NCBI GenBank assembly: GCA_009760855.2
Contig: WPIO01000003.1
Span: 6,078,501 to 6,142,500 of the forward strand
Reading direction: 5' to 3'
Source of the DNA: Cristatella mucedo
Lineage: Eukaryota; Bryozoa; Phylactolaemata; Cristatellidae
DNA length: 64,000 bases
Below are positions 35,346 through 45,530 of this stretch, piece after piece. Numbering within the stretch: the stretch's first letter is position 1; every line of letters begins with the position of its first letter. Both the position numbers and the translations under genes were made by a program. Under the pieces are notes generated by a model. That model had not been told where the DNA came from. It made no database searches and was given only the letters and a program-made list of their open reading frames with translations.

Positions 35346-35665
35346 AAGACGTTTGGAGACAGAAATTTTAGCTCTGCAGGTCCTAGACTTTGAAACGCGT
35401 TTCCGCGAATCATACTCAACGAAAAACTCTCTCCTTCTGTTGATCGTGGCACTTTTTTCTAGCGGTCCTGAGCGGCTACTTGCACGATACTCACTATCTC
35501 AACACTCTCCTGACTCTGCTATGCTTCGGACTTTCTTTTTTTGGAGCGAGATGAAGTCATTTGGCTACTGAATATGTACCAAGCCCGCTTAAGCTATGAG
35601 TGAGTTGTACAAAACTCTCCTGTTTAACACACACACACATAGTCTTTATGGCTTTATGGATTTAC
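35346..35665 (+). mobile_element. LINE family 2, 3' end
   Basis: Plus-strand pattern 'agctctgcaggtcctagact' ... 'caacactctcctgactctgct' ... 'acaaaactctcctgtttaacac' matches the reverse complement of the LINE-2 3' end at 22758-23150. It abuts the truncated 5' end of the LINE-1 copy on the opposite strand. Confidence 0.75.
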
Positions 35666-36901
35666 AGAAGGAGATACTTTAGATAGAGAATACATGTATA
35701 TCCAACAAACCTGATTATGTAGATTTGATGCGGCCCAGCACTTGGATGGGTTATATTAGCCCCAGGGAATAGAATACTTTTGGATATGAAGCACTGCCTT
35801 TTTCATAGCATGAACTCTAACGTGAATGCATTGCCAGTGCCCGTTATCGAAGAATAAGGATTTTAATGCACCGGCTACTGCTAGTTCTAACTTCTTTAAT
35901 TTTGGAGAAGTCAACGTAAAGAGAAACCAGCTGCTTTGTCTCTAAAAATCGGAGCAAAATTGCTTTAATTATTTACATTAAAAGTAAACTATGTACTCCA
36001 TGATTTTAACATTTGAGTGAATTCGGGTGTACTTGCTTGTGACAGATATTAATACATCTCGGTAGATGAATTATAAAATACCTGGCTTTCAAACGTGAAA
36101 AAAACTAGATGGTATATTCATTTCTCTGTAGCGTAAGTTGGTCTTGGCGAAGGCTCGATTTAGAAATGAAGTCAAGGTTCACGAATTTGGTAATGCTTGG
36201 TAACCCGTGATGGCTAAGAATTTCGTTGCAGCATATGTCAGTTGAGTTATAGCTGAAGATAGGAACGTCTTCATCTTCGAAGGATTTGTATGAAGACTTA
36301 ATATTTTGGCTATCAGGTCTTAAAGCAGACCAAGAACGAGGTGCCAATAAGGAAGCATTTTGTTTTCTGTCAATCTTTATAAATGTTTTCACGTATTCCT
36401 GCTTTATAAAAAGCTCTATTTTACTATTTTCGTACTATTTTCAGTGACATCAAATTAAAACTTCTGGGGAGCAAAGTTCACTTTTGTGTGGAATTTTAAC
36501 AACACTGCTTGTGGAATAATTTTTTTTAAATAGCATACACTCTTCCACTGAAACTGCCATGCAGGCTGAAGAAGAATTAATCAAATAATATAGGCATGCT
36601 GTGTAGAGTTCTTCTATAGCGTAGGTTGTAGGGCTTATGATTTCCGAGATAATTCTGAGCAATAACGTTGATAGGCTGCCTCCATGGTATCATATATATT
36701 CAAAGTTTAATGGGGCAAATGCAGTACATAAAAAAGCTTAACTTTGCCATGCAATATAAAACGTTCAGAAGCTGGCATAAGTGTTGCACCTAGTAAATAA
36801 TGGTTAATAAGTTTACGTTATCATTGGTTTTCAAACTTAGCTAATACTATTATCAACTCTCCTATCGATAAAATAAGCTTACTCCGTGGATTATATAGAG
36901 A
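35666..36901. other. Downstream flank of gene C, unclassified
   Basis: Minus-strand open frames at 36105-36392 and 36450-36662 have no family pattern I recognise. Confidence 0.4.
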
Positions 36902-37083
36902 TCAAAGGCATGCGAATACCTTGACACAGGTAACTCTGGAATCAGGTTGAACCTCGTCGATGACGTTGTACAAAGCGGAATCCCATTCTTTGTAGCAATT
37001 ACAGATGCTGAAGGGGTAACGCGTACCAAAATTGTAGCTTATTGTACAGGATCCAGAGTTCGGGCCACACCAGACACATTCAA
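36902..37083 (-). CDS. Gene C last exon, CTHRC1-like
   Basis: The acceptor CATCGTCTTAG is followed by TTGAATG, the same two-base overhang as in genes A and B. It encodes CVWCGPNSGSCTISYNFGTR, CYKEWDSALYNVIDEVQPDS and RVTCVKVFACL, then TGA. Length, phase and the ending PDSRVTC-(5)-C match gene B residue for residue at the key points. It is open throughout, although the exon before it is broken. Confidence 0.82.
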
Positions 37084-37545
37084 CTAAGACGATGTATGTT
37101 TGTCCTTACTCAAAAATGACTGGAAGTAGGGTATCGCTTTCAAATTGTCGCTGCCTTCGCATGCACAATTGAATTAATTTTTTAGAGGCATTGGTGGTTG
37201 CAAGCAATTTAGAATGAAAACATTTGAGAAGGTCTGCCAACTGACCTCAGAAAGGTAAACACCTGCCGCTCAGTACTTGCATTTCCTATTGTCTATTAAA
37301 TAATGATATATAGAGTTTCAAAAGGCACATATACAATCTTTGATCTGGACGTAGGGAAACGTGTTAGTTACTATGATGAAAAAGTACTGCGATTTTAAAG
37401 GTAAAGATTGACAACTTCCTTTATCGTCAGGATATACCGACCTTTCGTATCCATGAATTAGACAGACTCCTAAATCATAAGTAATGAAGCTTTTAAAACG
37501 ACACTAACAGCCGAGGTCTTCGTCTTATCGGGAACTACAACTTAA

Positions 37546-37740
37546 TGGCTCAATGATCGAGATAGTCGACAGAAGTCTCAGTGCAACGAATTCCTCGTAT
37601 TAGGTCTGGGTTGTAGTGTAGGGGCTCGTGGGCACGTGATGGCTGCACGACGAAGAGCGAAGCCTCCACAAGTTGTGGCGTTGTCAATGGCGACTGTATT
37701 ATATGATATAGTAGCCGTCGTGCGTGCTGCTTCGGAGCAT
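37546..37740 (-). pseudogene. Gene C middle exon, broken
   Basis: The minus strand reads NPDLIRGIRCTETSVDY, matching NPGPIEGVAYTETAVDY in gene B without gaps. Upstream, in another frame, ATTCGGFALRRAAITC keeps the spacing of the Cys pair seen in genes A and B. About 16 extra bases between these parts shift the frame. A TGA at 37550-37552 replaces the Gly codon of gene B, and the donor GTAAGT is TTAAGT (37540-37545). The 5' end of the exon is not certain. Confidence 0.6.
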
Positions 37741-37746
37741 GAGGTG

Positions 37747-38165
37747 TTAAGAGAGAGAAGAGAGTGGATAGCGTGAGTACAGGCCGACGCACGGGCAGCA
37801 AGTGTATTGCACAGCCAGTAGCGCGTCACGTGCCGGCAGGGAGCTCGACTGTTGGGCGAATGGAACGTCGGCTGCGGGCAGAACCACGTGACGGCGATGA
37901 CACGCCCACAGTAGCTCTCAGCCCCATTAATAATTCAGCAATATCCGTAGCTTGCGGCGTTTTCACAGACTGGCGCGTTAGCCGACCGCTGGTAGGAGAA
38001 GCGTGCTGCTGTCAGACAGATTGCTGTAGATTACAGCCTGCATTAAATATTTTCGAAGCTGAAATATTTATATGGAAGCATGTTTTGGAACTATACGCGT
38101 GGGATAGCTGGTGGCTGCTGGTCAATGTCTTTCCTTCGAGCTATAAAGGCTACCGGCCAAACTAT
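37747..38165 (+). other. GC-rich stretch, unclassified
   Basis: An open frame at 37764-38186 (140 codons) lies in DNA clearly richer in G and C than its surroundings. Its residues (for example RHVPAGSSTVGRMERRLRAE) show no family I know. It overlaps the region where the decayed exon loses similarity, so it may be inserted sequence, perhaps an LTR-type remnant. Confidence 0.35.
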
Positions 38166-38649
38166 TTTGGCTCAGGGATAAGGTAATCTCCATGAAGATT
38201 AAAGCCGTAGGGTCTACCTCTGCTGCATTTGGGAAAGGTCTAGATAGAAACTATTGTCTGCTATTAGGTTATGTAAGTGAAGTAGTGAGATTTATCATCC
38301 AAAAGGTTATTACAATTTTAAGCATTTCTTTCTTAAGAATTTTCTACAACAGAAAGTGTGTTTGTAGAGCCATGCACTCGAAGAGAAAAAAATGCTGTCC
38401 GCTGACTGATTCCGGAGATTCGTAAGTTATATTCCCATGGACTACCTATATTCGTGGCGAGCACGAGAAAGAGAGTAGTCACATGACAGAACGTTATAGA
38501 TGACGAATAAAAAAGTAACTATCAATTTAGACTCAGATATATAGCGATAGTCAGAAAAACAGAAACTTGAAAAGAAATACGACGTAGGGAAATGAGTAAA
38601 CTACAAGATTTTATAAGATGGATGCAAAAGTAAGCAAATTAATTTATTG

Positions 38650-38920
38650 GTAAATAATAATAATAATGCACTTGATGAAGCGCCCTCAGAGAAATTAATC
38701 TCTCTCTAGGCACTTTACATTTGCTGCAAAGGGAAATGCAATTGAATGGAGAGTTATATAATGCTTGATAAACAAAAACTGAATAACATGGTTAGGGGTG
38801 ACATACACAGGGTTAGCATGCAAATGTAGTTAGTGGCAGCATGCAAAGTGTCAGGACGCATAAGCAAATGAAGGAAAAATCACAGGGACCCACTATATGC
38901 TGTTCTAAACAGGTGTGTTT
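38650..38920 (-). mobile_element. LINE-1 3' end
   Basis: 'aataataataatgcacttgatgaagcgccctcagag' is the reverse complement of the terminal hairpin and tail; the LINE-1 3' UTR follows to 'cccactatatgctgttctaaac'. No coding part is left. Confidence 0.85.
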
Positions 38921-41900
38921 TTGTAAAGCATGATTGCTATACATTGAGTGTTAAATATGTGCTCACTTGCCCGCAGTTCTTGTATGCCCTATCTAATTTT
39001 GAAGTTGCAAAAAATAATTCCTGAGACCAATAAACTGAGGCAGGAATCTGCATGGTAGACGCTACCAGCCAGCAACACCAGTCTTCTTGGGCGACTAGGG
39101 AAATGAATGCAGGTAGACCTTAAACTCATCAAGGTGTGTGACTTGAAATGATGAGTTCTCGGCTGTTGGTACGACTGTCAAAATTAAAGGCTACCCGCAT
39201 TTACATTTTGACTCTGTATATGTCAGCTCTAAACATGTTATGCTTTCGACGTTCTTCATATTACAACTAATAATTTGATAGTACTTCCTTTACTTCTTAA
39301 ATATAGTGCCTAGAATGAAATCGAGATCTAGAGATCAAAAATATATCACGATTTATTATTATTATTATTATAAGGCAAACGTCAGTTTACACCCCATTAT
39401 GGTTTTTTTTGTTTTCATTTGATTTTTACTATGCTGCCGTTCATTTGTTTTTACTATTAAATATTTAACTTTTACTCTTAGACAACTATATGTAGAGAAA
39501 AACAGTTAATCCGAGTATAATGGCTGGTTGAGTGTTTTTTATGGCGAGGTACCTTAGCAGCTTTGTCCAGAATATACAATTTTACTGGAAATTTCACTGG
39601 AAAAACCGTTACTTGATGAGTTCACAAGCTTTACACAATCAGCCATCTTGAACCCCCTCACAGTTTGAATATCAGATTAAAAAGATGCATACTCAAGGTA
39701 TAGTCACCGGGCCAAATTAATATATCCTTTATGTTGCCGTGAGAAGCTCATCAGTTAGTAACCATTATTTAATACATTTGCTCCATGTAGGTAGCTTTAT
39801 CCAAACAATTTTTTTAAGATATGATAAACAGAGCAGATTCAAGAGATACAAAGAAATAAAATAGGTGCTGTCCAGGTGAGAGTTGATTATTTTGGAATAC
39901 GTGAGCTAATCTTTGAGCATCCTCTCAAAAGCGTTTGTGTCAGCAACTCCAACTCCGACGAAAATCACGAAGATTATAAGTTCGAAAGTTGCTCATTTAG
40001 GTGACGTTGAGCGAGCAGAAGCCGACTCCAATCTGAGATAATTTTATGTTTGCACAATTATGTGCAATGGGAAGCAACTTAGAGGTCGCTCATATCTTCC
40101 GCTACCAAGCTATCGCGGGTGCTCAAGAGTCAGTTTCAGACCTCTGGTACTGCCTGGCTGTAATGAAAGACACCCTCCAGGATTAAGCGGCTCTTTGCTG
40201 ATCTATTAGCACTACTAATGGAGCCATTTTAGCAGTATGTCACACATAAGCTTCTTAGAAATGAGTCCTGCCGGCGTTATTTTCAATACGTGTATGCTAA
40301 CGTCAAGCAGGGCGCTTTAGCCATCAGTAACCTGTCACTGACGTCAGCAATAAAACAACGATTTACGATTGTGTGAGCTGCTAGCCTGACTCAAAAGCAC
40401 TCCCGTCAGCTTAGCCAAATGTTAGCCCAACATCACACTCTCCAATCCTACGAGTGGTAGTTTTATTCAAAGTGACTCTATAGGCTGTACTTTTAGATGG
40501 CATTGACAGATAAATGGTTTGCAGCATCAGGACCTGGTGCGAGCACCGATACTAAGTGAGGAAATTACTACGCCACGCGAACGATGCATAGAAGTCACCC
40601 TACTTACTTTAAAAGCGTGTATATAAAAAAATTCTCTTGTTATTTCAATTTTGGGCGCCTAAAGGTAAAATGCAATTATAAAAATTAATACAATCTTAAT
40701 TTCTTTCATAAAAACCATTTACATTTATTGAGATAGTAAACAGACTGCCTCAGATGGCGATATGCACAACATTTAGTGAGCATGTCTATATGGAGAACCG
40801 TGATAAATATACAGCTAGTTTTGAAAGGATAGCATTTATTAGGAAAGTAGTGCATTTTTTAAAGTCTATTGAGGTTATATTGATCCTATTGGCATCAAAG
40901 GATACAAAAGATGTAGAAAGTGCACTATGCTAAATGATATTGCTCATTGCCAGCTTGAGCAAAATATCTTTTAATTAGGATCTGCAAAGTTCACGGACCA
41001 TAGCACTCGCTTCATCGCCCAGCTGCTGTTTCAGCCTAGCAGGGTCGGTACATAAAGCCGGCTAACTCGCTGATTCAATGCAGGTCAGCTATGCCCAATG
41101 CACGACGACATTAGCCGAAGCTCTTCCACAGTATTTTAGCCAACTACCAACTCATCTCTGCTGACCTAATTCTAGTTCGTCTGCCAGCCGTCGGCCAGAC
41201 CGGAAATTTGTTTTTCCGCTGTTGCGAATAAGAGGTCCAACAACCTGACCATACAGCAGACTCAAGAACGAGAAAATGCTCGCACCGTTCGTCAAAGTGA
41301 GGCAAAAATGTTACTGTAGCTACCCAGCCATTGGCCATTACACATATTTGACGAAGAAATCCATTTGCGTAGTCTTAGGAGCCTCTTTCCTCATTCGATT
41401 CGAGCGTTCTGCTGCTTTCCGCCGTAACCCCAACGGCACTCTCGCTCTTGGAATCTAATTTGGTTTGCCAAACAAGAACCTCATTATGTAAACTGCTTTC
41501 ATGATTTCTTACCCGAAAAATTGCCGTTTATTTTGGGCCTCCAGATCATCATTCGTTGATCACATCTTCCTCAATCTCACTCTGTTTATAAATGCAAAGG
41601 CAACTTAAAACTAGCAAATAATCCATGTTCAGTTTTCTAAATTATTTCTCTATATAAGCTTACTGCTCTGGCAGACGCGTAAAGAGGGGTGGGGGACAAA
41701 GTCCCCGACGCCAAGGCCAAGATGGTGGTACAGAAAAATTGATCATGCGTGTTTTCTTTAACCTTGTCATGTGTTAATACTCTGCATTGATTTCAATCAA
41801 GTCACCGTTTCAATGAGCCCGCCTGTTTCCCGCTGAGCTAGTGGTGAATGTTTACTGATTTAGACCACGCGTCTAGCTTGCCGCTCTGGCGGGACAAATG

Positions 41901-42149
41901 CAAGACTACACGGAAATTCCGAGGGTGCTTCAAGCACCGTGTATTCAGTGAGCGCTCACAGAGCAACAAGTACACGGTCATTAAACCCTCCGTCCACTAT
42001 GCGACTGCCCTTTCCGCCCGCTCGCCCCATCCTGCCGGCCATAGGCGGGCTGAATCGCGTTAATGACAAGCCCATCCTTCTAGGGCGCCTCGAAGGTGAA
42101 CCAGCATTTCGGGGCTGAGCACCGTTACAATAGGAAAACGTAGTAGGGC
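38921..42149. other. Intron or intergenic, unclassified, one LINE tail
   Basis: A decayed LINE-1 3' end on the plus strand lies at about 39225-39375 (ends 'tttattattattatta'). The remainder has no recognised feature. The part at 41000-41460 and 41840-42060 is more GC-rich and may belong to the Gypsy element or a relative. Confidence 0.4.
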
Positions 42150-42345
42150 AGTTGACTCGTCGCATCGTCCTGATTTTGACGTGTTAATGCTGCCCATCGC
42201 AGCAGCACAACCTCGTCTGCAGTGAGTCAGTCAGCCAGCATATATGCACGCGGGAGAGAATAAACTGTGAGTCTCGTTCATTTCGCACGTCCTCGCTTAT
42301 GTCTCAGTGAAACTCAAGCGGAACTGCCGCCGCCGGAACCAGAGC
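42150..42345 (+). repeat. Left LTR (approximate limits)
   Basis: Shared with the right LTR: 'gggcagttgactc', 'tttgacg', 'gagtcagtcagccagc', 'agagaataaactg' and 'gagtctcgtt'. The sequence AATAAA inside may be its poly(A) signal. A possible primer binding site (TGGTAGCAGGGAGTGG) follows at about 42358. The outer edge is not defined because the LTRs have diverged. Confidence 0.75.
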
Positions 42346-42383
42346 ACTAAAACAACTGGTAGCAGGGAGTGGCTACTGCGACG

Positions 42384-43160
42384 ATGCTGCCAGTGTATAA
42401 AGCAAGATCGCCGCTCGACCACTGGATTGAACGCTTTGATGCCTTTGCGTCGGCAAATGGCTAGAACGAGGCTTCTCATATAAGCAATATACAGGCTTTC
42501 CTAGCTGGTTGGGCACTCGTTGTGTGTCTTGAATTGTAAAGAAGGAAGCGAATGATAAAAGACGTAAAGGAAGCTGTCGAGGAGGCGTTCAGCCTGAGGA
42601 TGGTCAGTATCGCTGCGATGTTAAGACCCTGTCATACAGAGCGGCTAGCCGCTACGGAACTTTCAGCATGACTTGAAAGACTTGACCTCAGGCGAGCGAT
42701 GCCACACTTTATCGTGCCGCAAGTGAGCAGCTGCTGTACCCTCATGTTTTGAATGGACTGCCAGACAGTGTAGCCACCGCAATGAATGGTTCGCAGGACT
42801 GTACAATGCCGGACTGTACAATGCCGGTGGCCGCCATGAAGCGATCCAGGGTTCTATTGACTATGCTAAGAAGGTACACACACCCTGTTGTATTTTCCCT
42901 GGAGCCAGCCGAGCGACGTGTGAGAGTGTCGTCGAAGAGCTGACCGCCCGCCTGGCCACCTCAGAGGCCTAGCTCGAGCGCATGCGACTACGAGCACCTG
43001 GCGCATCGGAAGAGCTCGGACGGACGTGAGCCTGCAGCGGTGCTAGCAGCTCTGCAGGCTAACGCAAGTGGAGGCAGGCGGGGAACTTTGGTTGCCCTAA
43101 GAAAGTGCACCGGGCTGTAGGAGTGCTCGAGCTTCGGCCGTGTAGCCCGCAACTGTGCTA
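42384..43160 (+). pseudogene. Gag remnant of the Gypsy element
   Basis: Begins MLPVYKARSPLDHWIERFDA, a typical start of Gypsy gag, and meets a stop at 42462-42464. Further pieces include LYRAASEQLLYPHVLNGLP. Near 43115-43156 a shifted frame holds CSSFGRVARNC, a CCHC zinc-knuckle remnant with the His lost. A perfect tandem duplication of 15 bases (ggactgtacaatgcc) lies at about 42797-42827. Confidence 0.65.
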
Positions 43161-43334
43161 ACCGCAGAGCCAGACCAACTACCAGTCGACCTTAGGGAAA
43201 CGGGCGAGGCTCCAAGGCCGGCTTGTGGGCCGCAGAGAGCACCCTGTGCGGCGTCGCTACGCTTAGCAGGAGCAAGCACGTTTACATTCGTGACCGTCGT
43301 CGTCGGTTACTGAACTATTTCAGCTCTGGTTGAC

Positions 43335-43385
43335 GGCGATTCATAATAAAAATAATACACTAGATAAAGCGTTCATGCGGATATC
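43335..43385 (-). mobile_element. LINE-1 3' tail stub inside Gypsy
   Basis: 'aataaaaataatacactagataaagcg' is the reverse complement of the LINE-1 end. Nested in the Gypsy element between gag and RT. Confidence 0.5.
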
Positions 43386-44117
43386 TAATTAACGAAGAGG
43401 CTGCTTGCCGTTGTACACAGGCAACGTACTGTCCGACCTGCACTACCGTAAAATGGCGACAAATCTGCCCTTTCTGGTTATCGGACAGTACAACCTGCGA
43501 TTTTTATAGAGGGCAGATCTGTATGCCATAGCTTTCTCGTCTTGAGAGACATTGTCTTTAATAAAATCTTCAGAACATATTTTTCTTAATGTTAAAATTG
43601 GCTCAGATGACATTTCTAAAGCCCTCCGAGGGAGGTTGTCCTCGTATTTTAATTGTTATGGCAAGATTACAGTGTGGCGGCAGTGGCTCGCGTCGTGGAG
43701 CATGACGCAGCATTCCAGCTCCAGATGCACTTCTTCGTGCCTTCGTTCGACGTGGACGACGAGGTGACAGATATGCCTCTCTTCTGCCTCATCTGCCCCT
43801 TCCCTACAGAGGAGAGTGTCGACAAGTTTTGAGTCCTCTTCCGTGGTCTACTAGGTGCAACTGATCTCGTCTATCACCACAATCCATCAAGTAACAGCGC
43901 ACCAGAACGCATTCCTTGCGAAACGAATCTCACTACATTTTCGGGAAAAAGATCACGTTGCAGCTTAATATAATGCTAAAGCAATGCATCATCAGCTCGA
44001 GCATAAGTCCATGGCTAGTGCCTGATGTTTACAAGCCCAAGAACAATAACGACGTGAGTAAAGGGGTAGAACCTAGAGAGCATAAACGTACTACAATGGA
44101 TGCTTACCACTTCCCAC

Positions 44118-44667
44118 TACCGGACTGAATTTAGGACCATCTCCATGGCTCCTCCGTCGTCAGCAACCTGGACATGAACTCGGAATATTGGCAGGTGCCG
44201 GTTCAACCCGACCATGTTAGAAACGACGGCGCCGTTTACACCTGGGCCAGGACTTGGTGCATTCACGTTCTTAGAAATGCCATTTGGATTATCTGGGAAT
44301 CGGGGTAATCTTCCATAGATTATTGGACTCGGTTCTTCGTGATTTGCCCTTCTAGTTTTTTGTTTGACTGGATGGTCCAGAGCTACAGCGAGGTGGAGCG
44401 CAATAACCTTTTGAATATGGTGTTTTCCCGGCTGCAGATGGCCGGGTCGACACTTTCCGGCGGTATATGTCATATTGCACAGGCTATGGTGGAATACCTG
44501 GAGCATGTCTTTGACAGGACCGGCGTGCACCCTTACCCGGAGAAAATGAGCAAAATCAGCGATTGGCCAGCGCCGACTTCGGTGTCTGAGCTCCGCTCGT
44601 TTCTGGGCAAGGCAGTCTACTATCGCCTGTTCATAAAGAGCTTTGCTGAGTTGGCAACCCCTTAGCA
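44118..44667 (+). pseudogene. Gypsy reverse transcriptase remnant
   Basis: The palm start is at 44168 (LDMNSEYWQVPVQPDHVRND, corresponding to LDLxSGYWQVP). The MPFGL region follows near 44276 in a shifted frame. The end is at about 44500-44665: VEYLEHVFDRTGVHPYPEKM and ELRSFLGKAVYYRLFIKSFA, the RT-RNase H connection typical of Ty3/Gypsy. The Asp-Asp box region is destroyed. Confidence 0.8.
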
Positions 44668-44689
44668 TGAATTGCTTGCAATAACGATG

Positions 44690-44975
44690 CCGTACATTGG
44701 GGAGTGGACAGAGCAACAGCACTTTGAGCTACTCGCGGGGGTTCTGGCCGCCACCCGGGTGCTTGCCTCCCCGACGACTGCCGAGCCTTTCAACGACTCG
44801 ATTGACGCCTGTGAGCAGGGACTTTATAGGTGCGATATTACGAGGAGGAGGACGAGTTCTGGCGCTCAGTAGCTGCGCCTTGACTCCTAGCGAACGAAGC
44901 TGTGGCACCATCCAAAATGAGTGTCTGGCACTCACGTGCGTCTTGTAGGAGTACAGGCGCTACCTCGTAGGCTGA
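44690..44975 (+). pseudogene. Gypsy RNase H remnant
   Basis: ALTPSERSCGTIQNECLALT (about 44876-44935) followed by EYRRYLVG corresponds to the SRxLTPAERNYSTxExECLA...YL pattern of Gypsy RNase H. A stop lies after TCVL. The upstream catalytic part is shifted and incomplete. Confidence 0.75.
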
Positions 44976-45344
44976 CGATTCGAAACGAGAACCAATCGCA
45001 ATCTACTTGTGTGGCTTCAGGAGCCGAAAGCGCCGGGGACTTTGGCTTCGCTGGCTTGTCACGTCGGAGTAGTTCCGAGTTAGACATGGCATTCGGCAGA
45101 ACGCAACCGCAGAAATTGAATGCTGAATCAGGGCCACCGCCTGCTAAGGAAGTCGAGAGGTCTGGAGTAGTGACGGCTGAGCGACTTTCAGCCGTTAGCA
45201 CCGCCCTTCAGGCAGGCCCGGCGAAATTTGCAATTTATTGACTATTACGCTGGAGAGGGAATGTTGCGTGCGCCTGGTGCGTCAGCTTTACTAATTAGAG
45301 CAGCTTCCCGCCACTAATGCATTCCCCGCCTGCAGCAGCTGGCT

Positions 45345-45530
45345 GGGAAGTTGACTCAGCTCAGCATCCGGTCTTTGACGAAACGATGTTGCCAGCCGCC
45401 GATGGACTCCTACATCAGCGATGAGTCAGCCAGCTTGGATAAATGCACCACGCAGAGAATAAACTGAGAGTCTCGTTTATTGCTCATGTGAGTGGTTGTG
45501 TCTCCGTGAGACTGCCCTAGAACTGTAAGA
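45345..45530 (+). repeat. Right LTR (approximate limits)
   Basis: Collinear with the left LTR: 'gggaagttgactcag', 'tctttgacg', 'gatgagtcagccagc', 'agagaataaactg' and 'gagtctcgttta'. Many substitutions and small gaps separate the two. Confidence 0.75.

Larger units (their letters stand above)
42150..45530 (+). mobile_element. Degenerate Gypsy-type LTR retrotransposon, no integrase
   Basis: It has two diverged LTRs (about 42150-42345 and 45345-45530), a gag remnant, a Ty3/Gypsy RT and the end of RNase H, all on the plus strand and all broken by stops and shifts. Only about 400 bases separate the RNase H from the right LTR, so integrase is deleted. Base composition is richer in G and C than the flanks. 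The order RT then RNase H fits both Gypsy and Copia, but the residue patterns are Gypsy. Old and inactive. Confidence 0.85.

Noticed and set aside
44117-44722. 201-codon minus-strand frame
   Set aside because: Antisense to the Gypsy RT and RNase H; no independent pattern.
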